A stretch of DNA of 64,000 nucleotides, from positions 62,001-126,000 of the forward strand of contig JAJCXO010000067.1 of NCBI GenBank assembly GCA_029263395.1. The letters run 5' to 3'. Below are positions 47,344-55,997 of the stretch, in pieces. Below the pieces are notes generated by a model. It saw nothing but the letters and a program-made list of their open reading frames with translations. It ran no database searches and was not told the DNA's origin. A program made the position numbers and the translations under genes. Origin of the DNA: Acidobacteriota bacterium. Its GTDB lineage: Bacteria > Acidobacteriota > Thermoanaerobaculia > Multivoradales > J023. Positions within the stretch are counted from its first letter, which is position 1, and each line of letters opens with the position of its first letter.

Positions 47344-48696
47344 TTATTCCATCTTAACGAAGCGTCCATCCCCTTCGTACTCCACCCGCTGCCCGTTGTC
47401 GAACGGCACATTGATGAAGGGTTTGCCGCACGGGGATTGGCCAACGATGAGTTGTAGTGGACGTGCCCCTGCGCCAACACGACGCGTAGCATCGTCCCAC
47501 AACGTCGGCACTCGTTGCAGGGTCAAGGCGGCGGTTGGCATGCCTCGCTTACATTGCAGCCATTGGGTATCCAGCGCACTCGGTCCCGAAATTGCCCCGT
47601 TGCTCCAGCTCCACTCTTCGACGAGAGACCCCGTCTCGCGGGAGGCACGTTCGAGGGAGACGTTGAGCAACGACGGCGGGAACACCACAAGCTGGACTAT
47701 CGCGGGGGACTCAGGGATCACCTGTTCGAGCGCCGTGATCGCTTCGGCGAACACTCTGGCCTCTGCTGACAAGTCTCCACGACCGAGGATTGGGACGGCC
47801 TCACCCGGACCGACGAGAGGGGCCGACGCTCCCCCGAGGGCGCCAATCTCGATGTTGATCCTGCTCTCCGGGTGCTGTACCACATCCCGTTCGTCGGCAA
47901 GAGCTACACCCTTCTGCCGCTCACCGAGCGCTTCAGAGATCGGCACGTCGTAACGAATCGCCAGCTCGACGGTACGCACGATGCGATCGAGTTCGACGCG
48001 AGCCACCGCACCATGGAACACGAGGCGTTGGAACGCTCGCCCGTCGACCATTCGGGTCGACGAGGTCGGCGACCGTTTCACCTGGCGTCCCGCGGCATCA
48101 TAGGCGCGACCTGGTTCGAGCAATGAGAATGGCGCAGCTTCCGGCAGGGTTCCGTCAACAACGTCGACATAGGGACCGTCGATACGGACCCCTGCATCCG
48201 ACGCCCCCGAAACCACCGTCCGCGTCTCGACAACAAGCGGGTAAATCACTGTGATCTCGCCGACCACCCGCGCAAACTCCGCGGGTGATTCACCGTCAGC
48301 GGAGAGAAAACGGATTTCAGCAATCTGGGTTTCGAAGTCGTGCAACCCCCGTTCGAGCTCGTACGGGACCTCGCGACCGGCGGCGTCGAACAGCTTGGGT
48401 TCGGGCATCTCGACCTTGGCATAGGTGCTGTTGTCGACCAAGGGCAGATGGATCTGGAGCTCCGGAGTGTTGAAGCCGTAGTAGGCGTAGGTTCGTCCAG
48501 AGACGATCTTCAACAATCCGCGGACTTGCTCCGGAGTCATTTCGCCGAAGTCCGCCACAACCGCGGGTTCCATCAGCTGCGGAGCTTCGAGCAACGCGGC
48601 ACGGCCATCGTCTGCCTGTGCTCCCATTCCAGCGCCCAAGGCAAGACCCACCGCACACGTTATGGGTTTCAGACAACGTTCGAAACACTGGTTCAT
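47344..48696 (-). CDS. Secreted protein of unknown function
   Basis: 450 residues from ATG 48696 (AAAGGAAG upstream); the longer frame is unsupported. Signal peptide PITCAVGLALGAGMGAQA then DDG. The mature part is beta-strand-rich with no catalytic motif I recognise (TYAYYGFNTPELQIHLPLVD, VPYELERGLHDFETQIAEIR, FQRLVFHGAVARVELDRIVR). Two regularly spaced Cys occur near the C-terminus (LQCKRGMP, GQSPCGKP). It lies 28 bp upstream of the double amidohydrolase gene in the same orientation and is probably part of that operon, so possibly a binding or structural partner. Family unknown. Confidence 0.7.
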   Translation of the reverse strand: MNQCFERCLKPITCAVGLALGAGMGAQADDGRAALLEAPQLMEPAVVADFGEMTPEQVRGLLKIVSGRTYAYYGFNTPELQIHLPLVDNSTYAKVEMPEPKLFDAAGREVPYELERGLHDFETQIAEIRFLSADGESPAEFARVVGEITVIYPLVVETRTVVSGASDAGVRIDGPYVDVVDGTLPEAAPFSLLEPGRAYDAAGRQVKRSPTSSTRMVDGRAFQRLVFHGAVARVELDRIVRTVELAIRYDVPISEALGERQKGVALADERDVVQHPESRINIEIGALGGASAPLVGPGEAVPILGRGDLSAEARVFAEAITALEQVIPESPAIVQLVVFPPSLLNVSLERASRETGSLVEEWSWSNGAISGPSALDTQWLQCKRGMPTAALTLQRVPTLWDDATRRVGAGARPLQLIVGQSPCGKPFINVPFDNGQRVEYEGDGRFVKME

Positions 48697-48863
48697 GCTG
48701 CTTCCTTTCATCGAGACGCCGATTGTCGAGGCGCCGTGTCGAGGCGCACCTTGGTTAGATTGCATCCAGAAACACGTTTGTCGCCTCCTAGGGAGGCCAC
48801 TGTGGAGCGAGCACACGGCGAGTATGTATGAGCAAGAAGACAGGCCTTTCATCTTCAAACTGT

Positions 48864-48982
48864 TGTAAACCATAGAGTTGACTGTCTCGTAAGCGCCAAG
48901 GCGAGTCACGCAGCCGTGCGCGCAGTCCACAGGGGGCGACCGGACCATGAGCCGATGGTTTACATGCGCTTGGAGAGTCAAC
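48864..48982. other. Interleaved inverted repeats (A-B-A'-B') in intergenic DNA
   Basis: TGTAAACCAT (48864-48873) pairs with ATGGTTTACA (48955-48964). GTTGACT (48877-48883) pairs with AGTCAAC (48976-48982). The order is interleaved, so the transcript could form an H-type pseudoknot or two alternative hairpins. It lies between the gene ending at 48991 and the start at 48696, so it may be a structured leader. No known riboswitch was recognised. Confidence 0.3.
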
Positions 48983-48990
48983 AATGGGTG

Positions 48991-49773
48991 TCATTCAGAC
49001 GCTAGAAGAGCCACCAATAAGCTTTCCCCCTCCTCTAGAAAGCTCTGGATCTGGTCCGGCCGCTCGAAGTCCATGCCACGAGTCAAGTAGAAAACTCCCT
49101 CATGCACAGCGATCCGCCACAACCGGTGACGCGACAGCACGGGTCGCAGCCGTGGTGTGATCCAACGTTCGAGCTCTGCTTGTGGGGCTTTGGAGTAGAC
49201 GAAGTAGTGTCCTCCAATCCGCGTCGAGTCGCCGATGGTCCGGGCCCCCTTCACTAGGCTCTTGAACAGCACATGCTCCTTGACGAGCAGCTCGGGCGGA
49301 CGCTCTTCGCCTCTCGGGTCGTGGCGCAGAACCGTTTGATTCAGTTGATGTTCGATATGTTGGGAAGTCGCCTGCAGGTCGGCAACATAGGCACGACGAT
49401 CCACCGTCACTTCCATCACCGTCACTGCGTAGTGTCCGAGCTGACCAAACCACGCCACGGGCACCCGCGAACTCAGATCTCCCCAGCCGTCGTCGGCACC
49501 TTCTTCGAGCTGGAAGTGGTCGGGGTGAAACAACAAGTCTGGAACCAATTCGACGAGCGCTGTCGAGTGATCGGAAGGCAAGGCCTCTGCGATCGAACGA
49601 AAGCCCAACGTCGGCATCAGAGCCGCCAATGTCTTGTGACGTTTAGCCCCGTGGCGTACGGAGTAGATGATCAACAGAATCGGTATTCCGAAGAGGGCCA
49701 CAAGCCCAAAGAAGACGTCAGGTATATCGCGTAACGGACCTAGCCAATCCGCTGCAAAAGCCGTGTACTCCAT
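48991..49773 (-). CDS. Membrane protein of unknown function
   Basis: 260 residues. ATG 49773 follows AAAGGAAC; upstream in-frame starts are ignored for lack of a ribosome binding site. One membrane helix at ~18-42 (VFFGLVALFGIPILLIIYSV) followed by a basic stop-transfer RHGAKRHK, so the C-terminal ~210 residues are probably cytoplasmic. That part is mixed alpha/beta (VAWFGQLGHYAVTVMEVTVD, GHYFVYSKAPQAELERWITP, RIAVHEGVFYLTRGMDFERP) and resembles DUF3137-like uncharacterised proteins only loosely. Divergent from the CHAT-TPR gene across 116 bp. Confidence 0.65.
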   Translation of the reverse strand: MEYTAFAADWLGPLRDIPDVFFGLVALFGIPILLIIYSVRHGAKRHKTLAALMPTLGFRSIAEALPSDHSTALVELVPDLLFHPDHFQLEEGADDGWGDLSSRVPVAWFGQLGHYAVTVMEVTVDRRAYVADLQATSQHIEHQLNQTVLRHDPRGEERPPELLVKEHVLFKSLVKGARTIGDSTRIGGHYFVYSKAPQAELERWITPRLRPVLSRHRLWRIAVHEGVFYLTRGMDFERPDQIQSFLEEGESLLVALLASE

Positions 49774-49867
49774 GCCGGTTCCTTTCGATACCGCGAGATT
49801 GCTCGTGCTCACTGGAGGAAACGCCAGCCGCATTTCAACCGCACGCATAAAGAATGACGCAACGATT

Positions 49868-49873
49868 TATAAT
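49868..49873 (+). promoter_or_regulatory. Consensus -10 element for the CHAT-TPR gene
   Basis: A perfect TATAAT lies 16 bp before ATG 49890, in otherwise GC-rich DNA. No good -35 is visible at 17 bp (GCATAA there), so either an activator is needed or the match is chance. It would give a leader of about 10 bases. Confidence 0.35.
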
Positions 49874-49889
49874 GACGTGAGCCTTGACG

Positions 49890-52800
49890 ATGCCATACTC
49901 GACTTCTTCGAATTTCCGCTGCTCCGTGCTCGGCCTCGGGTTGAGTCTGTTGCTGTCGCCGACGGTCGTGGGCAAAACGGTCGCACGGCCCGGGATTGTC
50001 ATCACCGACCCCAAGGGCGCACCCGGGCTACCAACCGGAGCGAACCTCACCTCCTGGGAGCTTGTTGCCGCTCAGGGTGTTGCGCCCGAGGGCGGCGATC
50101 TGACCCATCCCATGGACCTCGAGATCGTGTTGATCACTGCCCTTCCGCGTGGAAAACTCGTGCTGCAAGGCATGATCGAAGAACCTACCGGCGAACACCG
50201 ATCGGTTCGGTATGAGGTTCCACCGGATGGCCTCGAGGCCACCTATCGTCCGCGCCTGAGCAGCGAGCTCGAGACGATGTACCACCAGGCCCAGATGAAT
50301 TGGGACGATCGTCCCGCAGAAGCATCCCAGGCACTCTTGGACATCGCGACAGAGCTCGCAGAGGCTGGCCGGCCGGTCGACGCCGGGTGGATCGCCCTCG
50401 ATATCCTGCGTCGCTCCAAAGACTCAGGCATACAAAGCGCCGCAAGCTCACTCGCCGAGGCACACTTGGTGAAACCAGCCTTTCGAGCCCACCTCTTGCG
50501 GGCTCGCGGCCGCATTGCACGGAATACACGGCAGTTTGCAGAGGCCAAGAAGATCCTGCAAGAGGCGCTGGCCCTGGACCAGAAACTGATTCCAGACGAA
50601 CAACCAACATCCAAAACCCGAGACGGTGCAGGCACCGAGCTACTGGTGGCCCTCGACTACCTCTTGCTGGGGACCAGCGCCGACAACGCTGGCGATGCTC
50701 CAGCAGCTCTCGATTACTGGACTCACGCACTCGAAATCCGACGACGCCAAGCGCCGCAGTCGGTGGCCTTGTGGGCAACACTCTTCAACTACTTCCTCCC
50801 GCTCTACCACCTCGGCCGCTTAGAGGAAGCCCGGCAAAGTCTCGACGAAGCCCTGGCGGTCGCCACGGCGGTGATGGGGCCCGACTCGCGGGAAGCCACC
50901 ATCACCAAGTCGGGCCTCGGCAACATCGCCTGGCAACAAGGGGACCTAAGACAAGCTCAAGCGCTGTTCGAACAGGTGCAACCGGTGCTCGAACGGTCGG
51001 ACCCCGACTCGCCGCGGCTGGTCAACCTATGGAACAACCTTGGCTTGGTAGCCCATGACCGCGGGCACCTGACGCGTGCTGAACAGTACTTCCGGCGGTC
51101 GCTCGAAGGCTTCGAGCTGATCGACCCGGAATCGATGGGCCACGCCAACGCGCTCAACAATCTCGGGATGGTCGCCAACGAGCGAGGAGCTTACGATGAC
51201 GCGGATGCCTACTACGCTCGCGCCCTGGCGATTTACGAAGCACTCCATCCCGACAGCATTCAAGTGGCGCGCGTCCTCAACAACCGCGCCAATAATGATC
51301 GCCGGGCGGGGCGCCTCGAAGCCGCCATCGCAACGCTCAAGCGGTCGCAGAACATCACCGCCCGCGTCGCTCCTGAGTCGAAACCTCACGCCACAGGTTT
51401 AGAGGTCTTGGCGCTGATCCTCGAAGAGCAAGGCGACCTCGAGGAAGCCCACAAGATACTGGCCGATGCCCTCCACAAACTCGAACGTATGGCGCCGGGG
51501 AGTCTGCGAGTAGCCCGTCCCCGCCACTTTCTCGGCCGCGTCTTGCGCCGAAAGAACAACCTTACCGAGGCGAGGAGACAACAGCGGCTCGCGCTGGCGA
51601 TTGTGGAAAAGGTGGCACCAGAAAGTGCCCTCGAGGCCCAGATTCTCAACGAGCTAGGACTGCTCGATCGCGACCAGGGACACCGAGACAACGCTGCTGA
51701 CAACCTCTGCCGGGCTGCCGACTCCCTCGATGGCCACAAGCTGAAGGTAGGCGGCAACCGGAAGTCGGGTAATCCCTTCAGTCGTGATGTGGCCCACATA
51801 CACCGTGACTGTATCGATGCGTTGCTGGCACTCGGCCGCACCGTTGAAGCCTATGGCGTTTTGGAGCGCTCCCGTGCACGGGAACTGCTGGTGATGTTGG
51901 CTGAACGTGATCTAGTGCTCGACCGGAATCTGCCGGCCGACTTACGGCGCCAACAGCAGGCGCTGCATCAACAATACGACAGAGCCTTCAGCAGGCTGCA
52001 GGCAAGCGATGCAGAGTTACCCGCGCCGGAGCGAGCGGCCATTCAGGATCAATTGATCACTCTACGCCGCCAACGGGACGAGCTAGAGCAGGCCCGGCGT
52101 GCCGCCGATCCGAGACTCGCCGCTCTCGAGTCGCCGCAACCCCTCACCGCTGACGACGCCCGTCGGGCTCTCGACCCCGGTACGCTCTTGCTCGCCTACT
52201 CGTTAGGGGACACGCAGGGCCACGTATTCGCTCTCGATCGGTCGGCGTCCGATCGATCCGCGACCCAGGAGTTCACCGGACCGCGGGTTTATCCGATCTC
52301 TGCCGGACGAGCACAGATCGACGAGCTTGCCGCCACCTGGCGCGACCAGATTGCACATCAAGATCCACGCACCGACGCCACCGCCTCCTTGCTATGGAAC
52401 CTCCTGATGGCGCCGGTGGCCGAAGAGCTCACCCACGTCCAACGACTCCTCATCTCGCCGCAAGGGAGTCTCAACACACTGCCCTTCGCTGCCCTACGCG
52501 ACCCTTCAGGCCGTTACTTGATCGAATACCTGCCGATCCACCTGGTCGCGTCTGCCACTCTGTACGCTGAACTTCACCGGCCGCCCAAGGCTGTTCCGTC
52601 AAACACCGCAGCGTCAGGTAAAGCAGGCCCACTCAGTGACGTCATCGCTTTTGCCGATCCACAGTTCCCGCCTAACCTCAGCGCCCTGGGGGGTCTTCCG
52701 ATAGCCGCCCGGACTCCACTCGGGGCTGCGCCGTTGCCCGGTAGCCAACAAGAGGCACGACTCATCACAACATTGTTCCCCAACCGCTCGCGCACGTTCA

Positions 52801-53396
52801 TCGGCGCCGCGGCGTCCGAAAGCGAGTTCAAACGGGTCAGTGGCGAGGCCAACATCCTGCATCTCGCAACCCATGGTTATCTCGACCCGGACTGGCCCCT
52901 CGATTCAGCCCTGGTACTGGCTGCATCTTCAAACGATGCGGGAGACAACGGTTTGCTCCAAGCCTGGGAGGTGTTCGAAGAGCTGTCTATCAACGCTGAT
53001 CTCGTCGTCCTCTCAGCCTGCGAGACCGGCCTCGGGCAAGACCTCCCTGGAGAAGGACTCATCGGCCTCACCCGAGCCTTCCAATATGCCGGAGCTCGTT
53101 CGATTGTCGCCTCCCTCTGGCAGGTCGGTGATACTTCGACAGCTCGTCTGATGGAACATTTCTATCGCGAGCTGGTGGACGGTACTCCCAAAGACGAAGC
53201 GCTACGCTCCGCCCAACTCGCCGTCCTGCAAGCGCCTGCTGATCGTCGCCTGGCACCAGCTGAGCAGCGCGGTGTTGGCGGGCTGGTGGCCGCCGGCACT
53301 GCGTCTGCCGGCGCGACGTCGACCAACAAAGGAGCGCTCAGTAAGAAGGCGCATCCTTTCACCTGGGCCGGCTTCCATCTGATCGGTGCGCGGTAA
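49890..53396 (+). CDS. CHAT-domain protease-like protein with TPR array
   Basis: 1168 residues from ATG 49890 (TTG 49884 also possible). Signal-like N-terminus (SVLGLGLSLLLSPTVVGKTV). About ten TPR units at ~150-590 (LNNLGMVANERGAYDDADAY, WNNLGLVAHDRGHLTRAEQY) are of the 40-odd-residue kinesin-light-chain type. A coiled coil is at ~660-740, then the caspase-like CHAT domain at ~760-1168. The catalytic dyad is intact: His ~995 in LHLATHGYLDPDW and Cys ~1044 in LSACETGLGQ. CHAT proteins are often effectors in bacterial defence or stress systems. It faces a Ser/Thr kinase (DUF4384)-ECF sigma pair, a recurrent association; the putative signal peptide would place it outside the cytoplasm. Confidence 0.9.
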   Translation: MPYSTSSNFRCSVLGLGLSLLLSPTVVGKTVARPGIVITDPKGAPGLPTGANLTSWELVAAQGVAPEGGDLTHPMDLEIVLITALPRGKLVLQGMIEEPTGEHRSVRYEVPPDGLEATYRPRLSSELETMYHQAQMNWDDRPAEASQALLDIATELAEAGRPVDAGWIALDILRRSKDSGIQSAASSLAEAHLVKPAFRAHLLRARGRIARNTRQFAEAKKILQEALALDQKLIPDEQPTSKTRDGAGTELLVALDYLLLGTSADNAGDAPAALDYWTHALEIRRRQAPQSVALWATLFNYFLPLYHLGRLEEARQSLDEALAVATAVMGPDSREATITKSGLGNIAWQQGDLRQAQALFEQVQPVLERSDPDSPRLVNLWNNLGLVAHDRGHLTRAEQYFRRSLEGFELIDPESMGHANALNNLGMVANERGAYDDADAYYARALAIYEALHPDSIQVARVLNNRANNDRRAGRLEAAIATLKRSQNITARVAPESKPHATGLEVLALILEEQGDLEEAHKILADALHKLERMAPGSLRVARPRHFLGRVLRRKNNLTEARRQQRLALAIVEKVAPESALEAQILNELGLLDRDQGHRDNAADNLCRAADSLDGHKLKVGGNRKSGNPFSRDVAHIHRDCIDALLALGRTVEAYGVLERSRARELLVMLAERDLVLDRNLPADLRRQQQALHQQYDRAFSRLQASDAELPAPERAAIQDQLITLRRQRDELEQARRAADPRLAALESPQPLTADDARRALDPGTLLLAYSLGDTQGHVFALDRSASDRSATQEFTGPRVYPISAGRAQIDELAATWRDQIAHQDPRTDATASLLWNLLMAPVAEELTHVQRLLISPQGSLNTLPFAALRDPSGRYLIEYLPIHLVASATLYAELHRPPKAVPSNTAASGKAGPLSDVIAFADPQFPPNLSALGGLPIAARTPLGAAPLPGSQQEARLITTLFPNRSRTFIGAAASESEFKRVSGEANILHLATHGYLDPDWPLDSALVLAASSNDAGDNGLLQAWEVFEELSINADLVVLSACETGLGQDLPGEGLIGLTRAFQYAGARSIVASLWQVGDTSTARLMEHFYRELVDGTPKDEALRSAQLAVLQAPADRRLAPAEQRGVGGLVAAGTASAGATSTNKGALSKKAHPFTWAGFHLIGAR

Positions 53397-53425
53397 GCAA
53401 CGCTAGTAACGCGGATCAACGTGGA

Positions 53426-55066
53426 TCAACGCGGGTTGTCGAGCACCAGGAGCTCTGCCCAAACCTCCTCGGTGTGGCTTGCAAGTGTTGCGTGCAACCG
53501 GCTGAGCAGCGAATCGGAATCGACCGTTTCCGAGGCTCGCAAACCACCGACGCCACGCACCACTTCGGCCACCATGCTCGTCGAATCCACCGCACGACCA
53601 GCCCGGGCCGAATCGTGCGCTTCGCGCAGACCTTCGAGCTCGGGCAACTCACTCTGCGAGCCGACAATCAAGAACCGCTCTTCCCCACCCGCGCTGGTGA
53701 CTTCCCAGCTCTGGGGCTCACCGTCCACCGATCCCGGGAGGCGATGGCTGCCGGCAGTCAGCGGGTTACTCGGCTCGACGCCGGCCAGCGGAAAGAGCAC
53801 AAACAGATTGCCAGCGTTATCTTCGTTAAAGACATACACGTGAGTCGGTTCCTCGACCTCGAGTCGCAGGGCCAGTCGATCACCGGGGCGCAACGACGCG
53901 CCATCCGTAAGACGGACCTCGGATTGGCCGCGCTCCCCCCACAACGAGACCTGGAAACGCTCGTTGCTTTCCGCAACCGGAGGTTGGTTTCTGACCATGC
54001 CAGGCGACCCACTGAGCACCCACCCGCCGAACACCACCAGTGCCAACACCGTAGCGCCGAACACCGCAAACATCGCCCAGGCCCAGCCGATGTGATTGAC
54101 CGGTTTCGACCTGGCAGGGGTCCCATGCCGGCTGGCCTGTAGCGATCGTTCTGCCTCACCTGCCGTGCCCGGTCGATCGCCAGGTTGGTCAGCGAGTAGA
54201 CCTTCGATGGCCGCAATCAACGGTGTCGGAAGATCGGGACGTTGTGCACGGAGCCCGGCCACCCCAACCTCCGAGGCGTGCCGACCCGTCGCGAGACGAA
54301 ACAACAAGGCACCAAGAGCGAACAGATCGGTCGCCGGTGTCGATGCTTCACCGGCCGCAACTTCTGGCGCCAAATAGGCAGGTGTGCCCTGCGCCGCCAG
54401 CCCCTGACGCTCCGATGTTGCCCGGGAGGAACCAAAATCGACCAAAACCAGGCGGCCGTGCTCGTCTCGAACCACGTTACTCGTCTTGACGTCACCATGA
54501 ATCAGGTCAGCGCCATGGACGGCAGCCAGCGCTCGACACAGCTCACTGCCAACCGCCACCAGCTCACCTGCACCCAGTTTGCCGTCCCGCTCCAGACGTT
54601 GTTCTAAGGTGGGTCCACGGAGCAGATCCGTCCAAATGCCGACCCGTTGGTCGTGCAGCGCGGCACCAAAAACCGTCAATACATTGGGATGCCGAATCTT
54701 GGCGAGTCGTTGCGCTTCGCCCAACCAGGTGCGCACCAAGGCACCCTCTCCACGACTGAGCTTGAGTGCGACCTCGCGACCAACCTGCGGATCCCAGGCA
54801 CGAAAGACCTCTCCGAAGTGTCCTTCCCCGAGCTTCTCGAGCACGTCGAGATGCCCCCATCGAAAGAGCGGTTCCTGCTCTGGCTCGGCCGCCACTGGCT
54901 CGTCCTCATCGTGTAGGGCACCAAACGCCTGCGCAACATTGGACAACGTCCGCAGGCCGTCCGCCTCACCGGCCGCAAGATGCTCCTCTTCACCCGTCCA
55001 GTCGACGGCACGGCCGTCACTCACCTGCCCCGCCAGGTCGACCAGCCGCTGCTCGCGATCCTTCAT
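53426..55066 (-). CDS. Membrane Ser/Thr protein kinase with extracytoplasmic DUF4384
   Basis: 546 residues; ATG 55066 overlaps the sigma-factor stop (ATGA). Kinase domain ~72-310: Gly-rich KLGEGHFGEVF, Lys102 (VALKLSRGE), catalytic loop IHGDVKTSN (Asp192, Asn197) and DFG at 210. The Arg of HRD is Gly, so this is a non-RD kinase probably not controlled by activation-loop phosphorylation. Membrane helix at ~333-355 (WAMFAVFGATVLALVVFGGW). The exterior part is DUF4384-like (LALRLEVEEPTHVYVFNEDN, NLFVLFPLAG). An extracytoplasmic sensor driving a cytoplasmic kinase is inferred. Convergent with the CHAT gene, 29 bp between stops, an interval with GGATCAACGCG-type duplications. Confidence 0.9.
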   Translation of the reverse strand: MKDREQRLVDLAGQVSDGRAVDWTGEEEHLAAGEADGLRTLSNVAQAFGALHDEDEPVAAEPEQEPLFRWGHLDVLEKLGEGHFGEVFRAWDPQVGREVALKLSRGEGALVRTWLGEAQRLAKIRHPNVLTVFGAALHDQRVGIWTDLLRGPTLEQRLERDGKLGAGELVAVGSELCRALAAVHGADLIHGDVKTSNVVRDEHGRLVLVDFGSSRATSERQGLAAQGTPAYLAPEVAAGEASTPATDLFALGALLFRLATGRHASEVGVAGLRAQRPDLPTPLIAAIEGLLADQPGDRPGTAGEAERSLQASRHGTPARSKPVNHIGWAWAMFAVFGATVLALVVFGGWVLSGSPGMVRNQPPVAESNERFQVSLWGERGQSEVRLTDGASLRPGDRLALRLEVEEPTHVYVFNEDNAGNLFVLFPLAGVEPSNPLTAGSHRLPGSVDGEPQSWEVTSAGGEERFLIVGSQSELPELEGLREAHDSARAGRAVDSTSMVAEVVRGVGGLRASETVDSDSLLSRLHATLASHTEEVWAELLVLDNPR

Positions 55067-55647
55067 GCATTCATCTCCTGAGCCATACGGGCCAACGCCC
55101 GCGATACCACCATGCGGGCGCCATTTGCAGTCTGACAGGCGATCGCTTCAGCGATGCGGGCGTAGGAATAGCCGAACTCTACCCGCAGCAACACCGCTTC
55201 CTTTTGCCGCGGCTCAAGGGTCGCGAGAGCTTGTTCATAACGCTCCATCGCCTGCTGCCCAATCGCACGTTCGACCGCCGACGGCGCCTGGTCAAGCATC
55301 TCACCATCCACCGAGTCGTGGGGTGGGCGCCGGGTCGATCTGCGGATCTCATCGCGCACCGCATTGAGCAGGATGCGCCGCAGGTAAGCCAGAAACGCGC
55401 CTTCGCCGCGATTGTCAAAACCCTCGACGTGGCGCAGCGCCCGCACTAGGGTGACCTGAACCAAGTCATCCGTCTCGGCGAAGTCTCGCGCATATCTCGG
55501 CAAACGTCCACGCGCCCAACGCTGCAGGATCGGCAGAAAGTACGCCACCAATTGCTCCCGGGCTGCCTCGTCGCCCGCCCGCACCAGGTCCAACAGCGCA
55601 GCGGTCGGCTGGTCACCCATTGGGCTAGTTGGGTTCGACGTCGACAT
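55063..55647 (-). CDS. ECF-type RNA polymerase sigma factor
   Basis: 194 residues from ATG 55647; GTG 55758 would add a 37-residue tail containing four 6-residue QTxLSR repeats. Sigma region 2: VAYFLPILQRWARGRLPRYA with DFAETDDLVQVTLVRALRHV. Region 4: LATLEPRQKEAVLLRVEFGY followed by SYARIAEAIACQTANGARMV. It resembles the ECF group paired with Ser/Thr kinases in Acidobacteriota and Planctomycetota. No anti-sigma gene is present; the overlapping kinase is the likely regulator. Its targets may include the CHAT gene, which I cannot verify. Confidence 0.88.
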   Translation of the reverse strand: MSTSNPTSPMGDQPTAALLDLVRAGDEAAREQLVAYFLPILQRWARGRLPRYARDFAETDDLVQVTLVRALRHVEGFDNRGEGAFLAYLRRILLNAVRDEIRRSTRRPPHDSVDGEMLDQAPSAVERAIGQQAMERYEQALATLEPRQKEAVLLRVEFGYSYARIAEAIACQTANGARMVVSRALARMAQEMNA

Positions 55648-55666
55648 GTGCGGGGTCGGCTCCTGA

Positions 55667-55738
55667 GACAAAAAGGTCTGACGCGACAGAACGGTCTGAC
55701 GAGACAGAGCGGTCTGATGAAACAATGCGGTCTCGAAG
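55667..55738. repeat. Four 18-bp tandem repeats at the 5' end of the ECF sigma gene
   Basis: Units at 55667, 55685, 55703 and 55721 follow GACAGAgCGGTCTGAcGA. If translated from GTG 55758 they encode TALFHQ, TALSRQ, TVLSRQ and TFLSQE, with synonymous changes at Leu (TTG/CTG), Ser (TCT/TCG) and Ala (GCA/GCT). That mildly favours coding. Otherwise they are iterons upstream of ATG 55647. Confidence 0.7.
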
Positions 55739-55997
55739 GTCCAGTCTACTCTGTCCACGGCAGCGTCTTTTCTCGGCTAACAGGTTTCGCCTCATAGGCC
55801 TCGTCACCTGACAAACGAAGCCGCAACCCAAACCGCACACCAACCGGACCACTCGACCGACCCTAATGACAACACCCGACACGTTAACATCTGCCTATAG
55901 CCAATCCAGAATAAAATGGCGGGATCCGACGACGGTTGCCGTAGAAATGAGTGTCACCGACACAAGCTACGTTCAGGACAATCTGATGGAGGCATGC

